Made by a program: the position numbers and the translations under genes. Shown here piece by piece: positions 43,295-51,794 of a stretch of DNA of 64,000 nt (position 1 is its first letter; each line of letters begins with the position of its first letter). Under the pieces are notes generated by a model. It did no database searches, was not told the DNA's origin, and was given only the letters and a program-made list of their open reading frames with translations. Origin of the DNA: Halorubrum hochsteinianum (GTDB lineage Archaea > Halobacteriota > Halobacteria > Halobacteriales > Haloferacaceae); NCBI RefSeq assembly GCF_023702125.1, contig NZ_CP098415.1, positions 186,001 through 250,000 on the forward strand, read 5' to 3'.

Positions 43295-43592
43295 GCAGGG
43301 ATTCGAACCCTGTCAGTCGCAGCCCGGGAAGCGAGCGGAGCGAGCGACCCGGAACGTCTGACTCCGGTTCAAATCCGGTCCCGCGCACTAAGCGAAGGGG
43401 CGTAGCGACTGAGCGAGGGAGCAGGAGCGGATTTGTAGCCCAGAGGACGAGCGGAGCGAGTCCTCGCGGTTCGAATCCCGCCCCGCGCATTCTGCGGCGA
43501 GCGATCCGTGAGCCGCAGAAACGCGCTACGGACTCGAAGCAGGGAACGGAGCGAAGCGGAGTGACTGAGGGTCGAATCCGGCCCGACGCGCA
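43295..43592 (+). repeat. three degenerate tandem tRNA-Leu tail units
   Basis: Copies of the tRNA-Leu T-arm plus acceptor 3' strand end at 43387, 43489 and 43592 (real gene ends at 43258), i.e. 129, 102 and 103 bp apart. Each is preceded by a purine-rich AGCGAGCGGAGCG-type hairpin: CCCGG...CCGGG near 43323-43352 and GAGGAC/GTCCTC at 43443-43465. In front of that lies an inverted T-arm (GGGATTCGAACC at 43298-43309, weaker in units 2 and 3). None has a 5' half. The 371-bp stretch up to cheC holds no gene. Confidence 0.82.
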
Positions 43593-43629
43593 CTGTCTCG
43601 AACGGACGTGAAGGGTCCTGAGGGGGCGG

Positions 43630-44805
43630 TCAGTTGTTGCGGGGGCCGGGGAGTTCCTCGAGCGCCTGAGCGAGTTCCGCGCGGTCGGGAACGACGTAGA
43701 TGTGACACTGGGTCTCCTCGCTCCCGATCTCGATCGCCGAGTCGATGGCGAACGCGTAGTCCTGGTCGTCGGCGAGCCGGGCGATCACCGACCGCATGAT
43801 CGCTTCGCCGCTGTCGCGGACGTACTCGGGCGGCGAGTGTTCGATGGTCGATTCGAGCATGTTCGCCCATCCGTCGATGAACCCGCTGGTGAGGATGTTG
43901 CCGAGCTCCTCTATCGCGGCCTTCACGGTCGCGTCGTCGAGGTCCGCGGCGTCGCCGGGCGTCATCGCCTCGGCGACCGACTGACCGGACCGAACGTCGA
44001 AAAGCAGGAGGAAGTACCCGCCGGGGAGCCCGTTCATCTCGAACAGCGACCCGATGTGGGTCCGCTGCCCGAGGTCCGCGGCGATCTCCGACAGAGAGAG
44101 GAACCGGAGCTGACTCACGTCGACGTCGGTGGGGAGACCGGTCAGCATGCCGAGCTGGTCCGACGCTCGCTCGGCGCTCTCCTTCGCGAAGTCGTTGAAC
44201 AGGGTGAGCTTCTCCACCGGGACCGTCTGGCTGTTGGACTGCCCCGCGAGGAGGGTGACGAACTCCTCGTATTCGGGGATCAGGTACATCGGGACCGACA
44301 GGTCGACGTCCGTCGCAGTGAGCCGGCTCTCGAAGAGGAAGACGCCGTCCTCGCTCGCCTCGCGGCGCGTCAGCCGCGGGAGGATCCGCATGCCCGCCGC
44401 CTCGAGGTACGTCGGTGGCGTCATGTTGACCTCGACGCCGAGGTGGTCGGCCCACCCGTCGACGAAGCCGCCGACCATGATGTTGCCCAGTTCGGCGAAC
44501 GCGCTCCCCGCCATCGACGCGTTGCCGGTCGCACCGGGGATCTGTTGCCGGAGCTGGTTCGCCGAACTCGGCTCGAAGATCAACACCGTCTCGCCGGAGA
44601 GTCCCCCTTCGAGTCCGACCTGAACGCCGATGTACTGCTGGCCGGCGAAGATCGCTTCGAGGTCGTCCTCGGTCACGAGTCCGGCCCCGGTGCGCTCGTC
44701 GCGGAAGCGAAGCCCGGTGAGCTGTGACAGCGACCGCGCGGCCTGACGAGCGCCCTGAGACGCGAGGTGGTTGAACTGTTCGAGCTGATTGATGTCGATC
44801 CTCAT
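43630..44805 (-). CDS. cheC: chemotaxis protein CheC (two-module)
   Basis: 391 residues with two CheC phosphatase repeats. The active helices are FAELGNIMVGGFVDGWAD (first) and IEELGNILTSGFIDGWAN (second), each with the E-x-x-N pair that removes phosphate from CheY. A third CheX/CheC-like helix lies near LFNDFAKESAERASDQLG in between. It should terminate chemotaxis signals that reach the archaellum motor. No other che gene is in the window. There is no box A next to the ATG; TTAATA (minus, 44909-44914) instead serves a 27-codon upstream ORF ending in ATGA on this start. Confidence 0.9.
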   Translation of the reverse strand: MRIDINQLEQFNHLASQGARQAARSLSQLTGLRFRDERTGAGLVTEDDLEAIFAGQQYIGVQVGLEGGLSGETVLIFEPSSANQLRQQIPGATGNASMAGSAFAELGNIMVGGFVDGWADHLGVEVNMTPPTYLEAAGMRILPRLTRREASEDGVFLFESRLTATDVDLSVPMYLIPEYEEFVTLLAGQSNSQTVPVEKLTLFNDFAKESAERASDQLGMLTGLPTDVDVSQLRFLSLSEIAADLGQRTHIGSLFEMNGLPGGYFLLLFDVRSGQSVAEAMTPGDAADLDDATVKAAIEELGNILTSGFIDGWANMLESTIEHSPPEYVRDSGEAIMRSVIARLADDQDYAFAIDSAIEIGSEETQCHIYVVPDRAELAQALEELPGPRNN

Positions 44806-44885
44806 TGGTGGTCCGCGCGGTGTCGGGAAGGGCGGTGAGTGACGCCGGAGCTTCGATCGGGCGGCCGAGGGCGAGACGAGCGCAT
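44802..44885 (-). promoter_or_regulatory. leaderless 27-codon upstream ORF coupled to cheC
   Basis: ATG at 44885 is 26-27 bp after the TTAATA box; the Arg/Ser/His/Pro-rich 27-residue frame ends in TGA overlapping the cheC ATG as ATGA (44805-44802). The design is the same as at 29834-29917. Confidence 0.5.
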
Positions 44886-44979
44886 GCGTGGTTTCAGAGC
44901 CGAGATCCTATTAACGGACTGGATTCGGCGGTCGCGGTCCGCGGTCTGCGGTCCGCGGTACGGCGGGGCGACGAGGCGC

Positions 44980-45924
44980 TCACGCCGGGCCGTCGTCGAC
45001 GAACCGCTCCGGAACCAGCCGCCGGAGGAGCCGCGACCGAGTCACGGGGAGGCCGCTGACGAGGAGGAAGCCGGCGAAGATGACGCCGAACCCGGCCAGC
45101 GACTGTGCCGAGAGCGTCTCTTCGAGCAGCGCCCAGCCCCCGACCGCGGAGACGACGGGAACGAAGTAGAACAGCAGGTTCGCGCGCGTCGCGTCGGTCT
45201 CGTCTATGAGCGCGAAGTACGCGATGTACGCGAGCGCACCGGAGAAGACGCCGACGTACAGCAGCGCCGCGAGCGCGACGGGCGGCACCGACAGCCCGGG
45301 GACCGGCTCCCCGACGCCGAGGCTCAGCGCGTGCGAGAGGACGGCCGCCAGCGGGACGCCCCAGACGGTCCGGGCCGTGCTCGACAGCGTCGCGTCCGCG
45401 CGCCGTATCAGCACCGCCCCGAGCGCGCTCGCCACGGCGGCCGCGGCCAGGAGCGGAACGCCGGGCCCGCCACCCAACAGCGCGGCGGGATCGGGGTCGG
45501 CGACGAGCGCGACGCCGAACAGGCCGAGGGCCATGCCGGCGTATCCGCGGGCCGAAAGGCCGTCCTCGCTGAGGAGGAGCGCCGCGAAGACCGGCGTCAG
45601 GATCGGGTTCAGGCTGAAGACGACGGCGGCCACGCCGCTCGTCACGTACTGCTGCCCGACGAACAGCAGCGCGTTCGTCAGCCCGATGACGACCACCCCG
45701 GTCGCGACGATGCCGACGACGTCCCCGCGGGTGCGGGGACGCAGCTCCGCTCGCGAGAGCCGCGTCGCCGCGAACGCCGCCAAGACGACTGCCCCGATGT
45801 CGAATCGGACGGCGACGAAGAACAGCGGCGGAAGGTGGGCCAGCCCCGCCTTCGCAGCGACGAAGGTACCGCCGAAGAGCAGGGCCGAGACGAGGAACAA
45901 CAGGCCCGTGCGTCGGGAGAACAC
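44980..45924 (-). CDS. EamA/DMT superfamily transporter
   Basis: 314 residues with ten hydrophobic segments in two EamA repeats: GLLFLVSALLFGGTFVAAKAGL at the start, LLFVGQQYVTSGVAAVVFSLNPILTPVFAALLL in the first repeat and LIDETDATRANLLFYFVPVVSAVGG in the second. The family exports amino acids, nucleotide sugars or other metabolites; the substrate is unknown. The start is a GTG at 45924 without a well-placed box A, so it may begin elsewhere. It is divergent from the HTH regulator at 46135. Confidence 0.87.
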   Translation of the reverse strand: MFSRRTGLLFLVSALLFGGTFVAAKAGLAHLPPLFFVAVRFDIGAVVLAAFAATRLSRAELRPRTRGDVVGIVATGVVVIGLTNALLFVGQQYVTSGVAAVVFSLNPILTPVFAALLLSEDGLSARGYAGMALGLFGVALVADPDPAALLGGGPGVPLLAAAAVASALGAVLIRRADATLSSTARTVWGVPLAAVLSHALSLGVGEPVPGLSVPPVALAALLYVGVFSGALAYIAYFALIDETDATRANLLFYFVPVVSAVGGWALLEETLSAQSLAGFGVIFAGFLLVSGLPVTRSRLLRRLVPERFVDDGPA

Positions 45925-46134
45925 GTTACCGCAACACCTCGGCCACAGCGCCGTACGAACGATCAGGTTGGGTAGTCGTTCTCGCCACGAACGGGCCTAC
46001 GAGTCGGACACGGATAACGGAATCCGGAAAACATTCCGCGCCGATAAACCGTCGACGCGTCGTGATGATCGTTCACGGCGTGAAACGCGGGCCACGAGCG
46101 AAGCCGGTTTATCTCGGTGGCCGCTGGATCGCGT

Positions 46135-46929
46135 ATGGAGGCCCCGCTCGAGGAGATCGAGTTTCTCGCCCGCTCGACGAACCGTGTCGAGGTGCTACAG
46201 TTGCTGGCGTCGGGGGCGCAGACGCGGCGCGACCTCGCGGCGGCGACCGGCGCGTCGCAGGCGACGCTGGGGCGAATCCTCGAAGACTTCACGGAGCGAT
46301 CGTGGGTCAGCCGCGACGGGGGTGCGTACGTCGCGACCGCGACCGGAGAGCTCGTGGCCGACGGCATCGAGGAACTGGTCTCCGTCCTCGAAACGGAGGC
46401 CAAACTGCGGGACGTCGTGGCGTACCTACCGGCGGCGGAACTCGGGTTCGACCTCCGGCGTCTCGCCGACGCGACCGTCACGATGCCGAGTCGAACGCGC
46501 CCCAGCGCGCCGCTCCAGCGCGTCCTCGACGCGATGGCCGACGCGCGAACGCTGCGCGCGTTCTCGCACACGCTCAACGAGCAGAGCCTCGCGACGGCCC
46601 GCGAAACGGTGGCCGCGGGCGACCAGACGTTCGAGGCGGTACTCTCGACCGACGCGATCGAGGCGCTCGCCGACGACGACGGCCTCTGGGCGGACCTCCG
46701 AGCGCTCGCCGCGAGCGACGACGCGGAGATACGCGTCCGCCGAGAGGAGGTCCCGGTGGCGGTCACCGTCGCGGACGGGACCGTCTACCTCCTCGTCCGC
46801 GACGACGCCGGCATCCTCCGAGCGTCGCTCCACACCGACGACCCGGCGGTCCGCGAGTGGGCGGAAGGGGCCTTCTCCGGCTACTGGGACTCGGCGATCC
46901 CGTTCGATCCGACGGCCTTCAGGGAGTGA
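46135..46929 (+). CDS. winged-helix transcriptional regulator (FilR1-type)
   Basis: 264 residues. Residues 1-75 form a winged helix: EFLARSTNRVEVLQLLASGAQTRRDLAAATGASQATLGRILEDF split over the helices, then SWVSRDGGAYVATATGE as the wing. The C-terminal two thirds match the haloarchaeal/methanogen FilR1-like domain (TFEAVLSTDAIEAL, VPVAVTVADGTVYLL, FSGYWDSAIPFDP). Probable one-component regulator, ligand unknown. GGTTTATCTC at 46102-46111 sits 27 bp before the ATG at 46135, which decides the start over 46117. Confidence 0.87.
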   Translation: MEAPLEEIEFLARSTNRVEVLQLLASGAQTRRDLAAATGASQATLGRILEDFTERSWVSRDGGAYVATATGELVADGIEELVSVLETEAKLRDVVAYLPAAELGFDLRRLADATVTMPSRTRPSAPLQRVLDAMADARTLRAFSHTLNEQSLATARETVAAGDQTFEAVLSTDAIEALADDDGLWADLRALAASDDAEIRVRREEVPVAVTVADGTVYLLVRDDAGILRASLHTDDPAVREWAEGAFSGYWDSAIPFDPTAFRE

Positions 46930-47043
46930 GTCGGCGGGCCGACGGGCCGCCTCGCCGGCCGACCGCGTGCCGTCCGGGGCGGGGAGAACACCGCTGTGAT
47001 CCCGGGCAAAACGCACTTAGCCGCGGTCCGCGTATCGGTAGTG

Positions 47044-47394
47044 ATGCCCCTTCGTGACGCGGAGTTAGAGGTAGAAACGTGGCGATTTCGGGAGCGCGAG
47101 CTGCCGCGCGTCCCGCCGGCGGGCTGGGCGACGACCGACCGGCTTCGCGAAGCGGTGTGCCTGGCGGTAGCGTGCTCTGTCGACGGCGTCGAGCGCGTCG
47201 ACCCGTTCGCGGGACCGGCGACCGAACGCGAGCGGTTCGACGCTACCGTGACCGCGGAGTCGGTCGATCACGACCTCGTCCGGCTGGTGACCCCGGCGTC
47301 GGACCGCCCGGAGGGGGAAGCGGACGCCAAGCGGGAGTCGTTCGGCGAGTCGACGGAGCAGTTCGACCTGGACGAGGCGCTCGACCGGCTCTGA
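47044..47394 (+). CDS. hypothetical 116-residue protein
   Basis: Acidic soluble protein (AELEVETWRFRERELPRVP ... AVCLAVACSVDGVERVDP). No transmembrane segment, and isolated cysteines do not form a zinc site. GCACTTAGCC near 47011-47020 is a plausible box A 27 bp before the ATG at 47044, which I prefer to 46996. Codon use is typical of the host. No family recognised. Confidence 0.72.
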   Translation: MPLRDAELEVETWRFRERELPRVPPAGWATTDRLREAVCLAVACSVDGVERVDPFAGPATERERFDATVTAESVDHDLVRLVTPASDRPEGEADAKRESFGESTEQFDLDEALDRL

Positions 47395-47450
47395 CGACCC
47401 GTGAACGGCGGCACGGCGTCGCCGGACGGACGGCCGTTCGGTCTCGGTCG

Positions 47451-48473
47451 CTACTCGTCGTCCGGACTCGACACCCGCACCACCTGCTTGCCGATGTTGT
47501 CGCCGGAGAAGAGACCGAGGAAGGCGTCGGGCGCGTTCTCCAGCCCCTCCACGACCGTCTCGCAGTGTTCGAGCTCACCGGTCGCGACCCACCGGCCGAG
47601 CTGTTCGCTCGCCTCGCCGAAGCGCGTCGCGAAGTCGCCGACGAGCAGCCCCTCGATTCTGGCCCGCACGGGGATGATCTGCGGGAGCTTCCGCGGCCCG
47701 GTCGGGACGCCCTCTTCGTTGTAGTGGGCGATCTGGCCGCAGACCGCGACCCGCGCGTCGAGGTTCAGCTGCGTGAACACGGCGTCGGTGATCGGGCCGC
47801 CGACGTTGTCGAAGTACACGTCGACGCCGTCGGGCGCGGCCTCGGCGAGCGCGGCGCGGTAGTCGTCGGTCGCCTTGTAGTTGATCGCGGCGTCGAAGCC
47901 GAGGTCGTCGGTGAGCCAGTCGGTCTTCTCGTCGCTGCCGGCGAAGCCGACGACGCGACAGCCGTTGCGCTTGGCGATCTGTCCGACGACCGAGCCGACC
48001 GCACCCGCCGCGCCGGAGACGACGACCGTGTCGCCGGGCTTGGGTTGCCCGACCTCCAGCAGCCCGAAGTAGGCGGTTCGACCGGGCATGCCGAGCACGC
48101 CGAGGTACGCCTCCGGGTCGGCAATCGTCGGGTCGACGGGCGCGACGTCGTCGGCGTCGAGAGTCGCGTAGTCGGCCCACTTCCCCTCGCCGGTCACGAG
48201 GTCGCCCGCGTCGTACGCGTCGCTCTCGCTCTCGACCACTTCGCCGACGACGCCGCCCTTGAGCGCGTCGCCCACGTCCCACGGCTCCGCGTAGGACTCG
48301 ACGTCGCGCATCCGGCCGCGCATGTACGGGTCGACCGAGAGGTATCGGATCCGGACGAGGAGTTCGCCGGGGTCGGGCGTCGGCACGTCCGTCTCGCGCA
48401 GTTCGAAGCTGTCCGTGTCCGGTTCGCCGTCGGGCCGTTCGGCGAGAAGCCACTCGCGGTTGGTGTTCGTCAC
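47451..48473 (-). CDS. NADP-dependent oxidoreductase (MDR superfamily, CurA-like)
   Basis: 340 residues. The medium-chain reductase layout is clear: N-terminal GroES-like domain (YLSVDPYMRGRMRD, typical of the leukotriene-B4-dehydrogenase/CurA group), then the nucleotide fold VVVSGAAGAVGSVVGQIAKRNGCRVVGFAGS, and FDNVGGPITDAV. It reduces activated double bonds of enones with NADPH; no zinc ligands are present, as expected. GTG at 48473 is chosen: CCCTATTGG (minus, about 48497-48505) is a box A 27 bp upstream, and the longer frame overlaps the CapA gene in antisense-like Arg-rich sequence. Confidence 0.9.
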   Translation of the reverse strand: MTNTNREWLLAERPDGEPDTDSFELRETDVPTPDPGELLVRIRYLSVDPYMRGRMRDVESYAEPWDVGDALKGGVVGEVVESESDAYDAGDLVTGEGKWADYATLDADDVAPVDPTIADPEAYLGVLGMPGRTAYFGLLEVGQPKPGDTVVVSGAAGAVGSVVGQIAKRNGCRVVGFAGSDEKTDWLTDDLGFDAAINYKATDDYRAALAEAAPDGVDVYFDNVGGPITDAVFTQLNLDARVAVCGQIAHYNEEGVPTGPRKLPQIIPVRARIEGLLVGDFATRFGEASEQLGRWVATGELEHCETVVEGLENAPDAFLGLFSGDNIGKQVVRVSSPDDE

Positions 48474-48595
48474 GGTCCCCCTTGCGCCATCGAACCCAAT
48501 AGGGTTTGGACCCCAGCAGCCGCAGTGGGGATCCAAAAGTCGGGGGCGTCGCCACTGTGGGGCCGTCACCGCCGTAGGGCCGTCACCGCAGCGGA

Positions 48596-49741
48596 CTACT
48601 CGCCAGCGAGCGGGATCCGCAGTCGACCGTCGGTCAGTTCCCCGTCGGTCCCTCGGACCTCGGTGTCGTACGGGGCGGAGCGCTCGGCGACGGCGTCGCG
48701 GACCCACGCCGCGACCTCGCCGTCCGCCAGCGCCGCGGTCTCGTCGTCGATCGCGGTCGGGACCACGTCGAGGGCCGCGAGGCCGCCGTCGCGGACGACG
48801 AGTTCGAAGAGCGCGCTCCGCTTGTTGCGGACGCCCTCGCGGTCGACGTAGTCGAGGTAGTCGTCGACGAAGTCGCCCGCGTCGTAGAGGATCGGCCGGC
48901 CCTCGTACACCTCGACGCCCTGAACGACGTGCGCGCTGTGGCCGTGGACCACGTCGACGCCCTGATCGACGAGCCACCGACCGAACCGCTCGTGGACCGC
49001 GCGGGGTTCGGTCTCCCAGTTTGCGCCCCAGTGAAGCGAGGCGACGACCAGGTCCGGGTCCCGGTCCGCGACGCGGTCGAGCACCTCGCCGACGAGGGCG
49101 CGGGTCTCGCGCACGGCGGGGTCGAGCCGGGCGAACGCGGTGCCGGGGTCCGCGTCCGTCGCCGCGAACGCCGTCGACCGGTCGGTGAGTCCGAACGCGG
49201 CGACGGTGAGGTCGCCGGCCTCGAACGTCGCGGGTTCGAGCGCCTCGTCGCGGGTCGCGCCCGCACCGGCGCGGGCGATGCCGGCGTCGGCGAGGTGCGT
49301 TCGCGTGTCACGGAGCGCGGGTTCCCGGTAGTCGAGGACGTGGTTGTTTGCGAGCGAGACGAACGACGCGCCCGCCGCCTCCAGCGCGGGCATCGCGAAC
49401 GACGGGGGCGACCGGAAGTAGTAGGTCTTGTCGGGCCAGCGCTCGCCGCGGTCGGAGACGCAGCACTCAAGATTGCCGACGAGGGCGTCGAGGTCGCGGA
49501 GCCGCGGGAGCGTCGTGCCCCAGACGCCCGCGGGGTCGTCCGCGTCGGCCCAGCGGTCGGCGACGCTCCGACCGAGCATCAGGTCCCCGACGAGGCCGAT
49601 CCGCGTCGCTTCGCCGTCGGCGACATCGGCGACATCCGCGTTCCTCTCGCCATCGTCGGAATCCGTCGGAGACGCCGCGCAGCCGGCGGTTCCGGCGACG
49701 CCAGCGACGCCCGAGGCGAGCAGCGCGCGGCGGGAGAGCAT
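48596..49741 (-). CDS. CapA family lipoprotein
   Basis: 381 residues. The signal sequence LSRRALLASGVAGVAGTAGC has two arginines and a lipobox Cys at residue 20, so Tat export and lipid anchoring are likely. The metallophosphatase-like CapA/PgsA domain follows: GLVGDLMLGRSV, VGNLECCVSD, LANNHVLDY, ASLHWGANWE, HGHSAHVVQGVEVYEGRPI. Bacterial relatives act in poly-gamma-glutamate capsule synthesis; in haloarchaea the role is unproved and no capB/capC is nearby. ATG 49741 is preferred over GTG 49747. Confidence 0.88.
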   Translation of the reverse strand: MLSRRALLASGVAGVAGTAGCAASPTDSDDGERNADVADVADGEATRIGLVGDLMLGRSVADRWADADDPAGVWGTTLPRLRDLDALVGNLECCVSDRGERWPDKTYYFRSPPSFAMPALEAAGASFVSLANNHVLDYREPALRDTRTHLADAGIARAGAGATRDEALEPATFEAGDLTVAAFGLTDRSTAFAATDADPGTAFARLDPAVRETRALVGEVLDRVADRDPDLVVASLHWGANWETEPRAVHERFGRWLVDQGVDVVHGHSAHVVQGVEVYEGRPILYDAGDFVDDYLDYVDREGVRNKRSALFELVVRDGGLAALDVVPTAIDDETAALADGEVAAWVRDAVAERSAPYDTEVRGTDGELTDGRLRIPLAGE

Positions 49742-49869
49742 CGTCACGTGGTCTCGCCGAGCGCGACTTCAACGCTGCGAACGGGGAGACGGAACGAGAC
49801 GTGACCGGCAGAACGACGGGGTCAGAGTGACGGAACCGCCGTGAGGAGAGGGCGCGCCCGACGCCGCGG

Positions 49870-50070
49870 TCACGCGACCGCGACGCCGTTGCGCGTGAGG
49901 TAGTCGCTCGCGGCCTTGATCTCCACCGGGCTGCCGATGATCCGGTACCGCTCCGGCAGTTCGACGACGGTGACGGTGAACCGGTCCTCGAGACACTCCC
50001 GGTGGCCCTCGAGCGCCGCGCGCGGGAGGACGATCTGCGTGCTGTCTCGAAGGCTCGACGGGTCTGGCAT
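49870..50070 (-). CDS. small conserved haloarchaeal protein (VNG_1110C-like)
   Basis: 66 residues: MPDPSSLRDSTQIVLPRAAL ... ERYRIIGSPVEIKAASDYL. The compact alpha/beta pattern resembles the family named after Halobacterium VNG_1110C, from memory and not checked. GGTTATATCG (minus, about 50098-50107) is a box A 30 bp before the ATG. Function unknown; it is convergent with CapA's promoter region and divergent from the Drg GTPase. Confidence 0.72.
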   Translation of the reverse strand: MPDPSSLRDSTQIVLPRAALEGHRECLEDRFTVTVVELPERYRIIGSPVEIKAASDYLTRNGVAVA

Positions 50071-50249
50071 TCGGCGTGTCTGAGAGTTGCTCGTCGGCGA
50101 TATAACCGTGTCGAAGTATCGGTGCGCCGACCACTCTCGCGGCGGGGATCCGCCGGTTCGCGGCCGGCCGCGGTCGACCGCGAACGCCGGGACCGCCGCG
50201 GCGAGCCGAAGGAACACCTTTAACGAGCCGACCGGCCGAGGAACGTGTA

Positions 50250-51359
50250 ATGGGACTGGAGGAGGAGATCGAAGCCCTCCGCGAGGAGATCGCCGAGACG
50301 CCCTACAACAAGTCCACCGAGGCGCACATCGGGCGGCTGAAGGCGAAGCTCGCGGAGAAGAAAGAGAAGCTGGAGAACCAGTCCTCCGCCGGCGGCGGTC
50401 ACGGCTACGCGGTCGAGAAGCACGGCGACGCCACGGTCGCGCTGGTCGGGTTCCCGAGCGTCGGCAAGTCCACCCTCATCAACGCCCTCACCAACGCCGA
50501 CAGCGAGGTCGGCTCCTACGAGTTCACCACCCTCGACGTGAACCCGGGGATGCTGAAGTACCGCGGCGCGAACATCCAGATCCTCGACGTTCCGGGCCTG
50601 ATCGAGGGTGCCGCGGGGGGCCGCGGGGGCGGCAAGGAGGTGCTCTCCGTCGTCCGGACGGCGGATCTGGTCGTGTTCATGCTCTCGGTGTTCGAGATCG
50701 AGCAGTACGACCGGCTCCGCGAGGAGCTGTACGCGACGAACATCCGCCTCGACAGCGAGCCGCCGAACATCAACATCCGCAAGACGCACAAGGACGGGCT
50801 GGGCGTGACGATGAGCGACGACGTGAGCTTAGACGAGGAGACCGTCAAGCAGGTGCTCCGCGAGTACGGCTACGTCAACGCGAAGGTCACCATCCCCCAC
50901 GACCTCACCATCGACGAGCTCGTCGACGCCGTGATGGACAACCGGGTGTACCTCCCGTCGATGGTCTCGGTGAACAAGGCCGACCTCATCGACAAGAGCT
51001 ACCTCCCGACCGTCAAAGAGGAGCTCCGCGACCGCGACCTCGACCCCGACGACGTGCTGTTCATCTCCGCCGAGAAGGGCCTCGGCCTCGACGGCCTCAA
51101 GGAGCGGCTCTGGGAGGAGCTGGGCGTCATCCGCATCTACATGGACAAGCCCGGACGGGGCGTCGACTACGAGGAGCCGCTCATCCTCTTCGAGGGCGAC
51201 ACCGTCGGCGACGCCTGCGAGAAGATCGGCGGCGAGTTCGACGAGCGGTTCAAGTTCGCGCGGGTGTCGGGCGAGAGCGCCAAACACGACGACCAGCAGG
51301 TCGGGAAGAGCCACGAACTCGCCGACGAGGACGTGTTGCGGATCGTCGCGAGAAAGTGA
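50250..51359 (+). CDS. Drg/Rbg-type OBG GTPase
   Basis: 369 residues. A helical N-terminus (EEEIEALREEIAETPYNKST, common to Drg proteins) is followed by the G domain: G1 GFPSVGKST near 66-74, G3 DVPGLIEGAAGGRGGG, and G4 NKAD. A C-terminal TGS domain (about 290-369, IRIYMDKPGRGVDYEEPLILFEG split across strands) should contact RNA. Drg proteins associate with translating ribosomes. CCTTTAACGAG about 27 bp upstream of the ATG is the box A. Copy B of the dispersed repeat follows the gene. Confidence 0.93.
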   Translation: MGLEEEIEALREEIAETPYNKSTEAHIGRLKAKLAEKKEKLENQSSAGGGHGYAVEKHGDATVALVGFPSVGKSTLINALTNADSEVGSYEFTTLDVNPGMLKYRGANIQILDVPGLIEGAAGGRGGGKEVLSVVRTADLVVFMLSVFEIEQYDRLREELYATNIRLDSEPPNINIRKTHKDGLGVTMSDDVSLDEETVKQVLREYGYVNAKVTIPHDLTIDELVDAVMDNRVYLPSMVSVNKADLIDKSYLPTVKEELRDRDLDPDDVLFISAEKGLGLDGLKERLWEELGVIRIYMDKPGRGVDYEEPLILFEGDTVGDACEKIGGEFDERFKFARVSGESAKHDDQQVGKSHELADEDVLRIVARK

Positions 51360-51456
51360 CGTTCGTGTTTCTGTCGGCGGGCGATCGGTCGCGACTACTT
51401 CTGACGCCGTCACCGTTCAGCCATAAATTGTCGATAGCGGGTCGACGCCGAACACC

Positions 51457-51706
51457 GCCGAAGCCCCAGCCGCGACGGCTCGCGCGCCTTGCTGTGCGCC
51501 TCGCTCGTTCGCTTCGCTCACTCGCTGCGGTGCTTGCTGCGGCGGGCTTCGCCCTCGCGGCTGCCCCTTCGAGCCCCGCCCCGCACAGCGACCGCACCTC
51601 ACGCCTCCCCAACCTCGTCAGTCGCCTCCGCTTCGCTCCGGCGACTGACTCCCTCGCGCGTGCTGACTCGCGGCCTGTCGGCCGCTCGCGGACACGCGCC
51701 ACCACA
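51457..51706 (+). repeat. dispersed structured repeat, copy B
   Basis: 250 nt filling most of the 435-bp gap between drg and ychF; no gene is visible in 51360-51794. Left hairpin: CAGCCGCGA near 51467 pairs with TCGCGGCTG near 51564. Core 51594-51706 (113 nt): hairpin 1 TCAGTCGCC (51618-51626) with GGCGACTGA (51640-51648) around TCCGCTTCGCTCC; hairpin 2 starts GCGCGTG and ends CACGCGC with inner GCGGCC/GGCCGC. Confidence 0.85.
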
Positions 51707-51794
51707 ACTGATTGATGGATCCGCAGTAGCCGTTGCCGGTCGCTTCGGCGAGTCCGACCGAAAGGCGCTTTTCGCGTCGCCGCGAGGCTCCGGC

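Noticed and set aside
43295-43592. Additional tRNA genes after tRNA-Leu
   Set aside because: Only T-arm and acceptor 3' strands are present; no D-arm, anticodon arm or matching 5' acceptor strand.
51457-51706. Protein-coding reading of repeat copy B (upstream extension of ychF)
   Set aside because: The box A 27 bp before 51795 and the G1 motif position fix the ychF start; the upstream frame translates hairpin sequence conserved in non-coding copies A and C.
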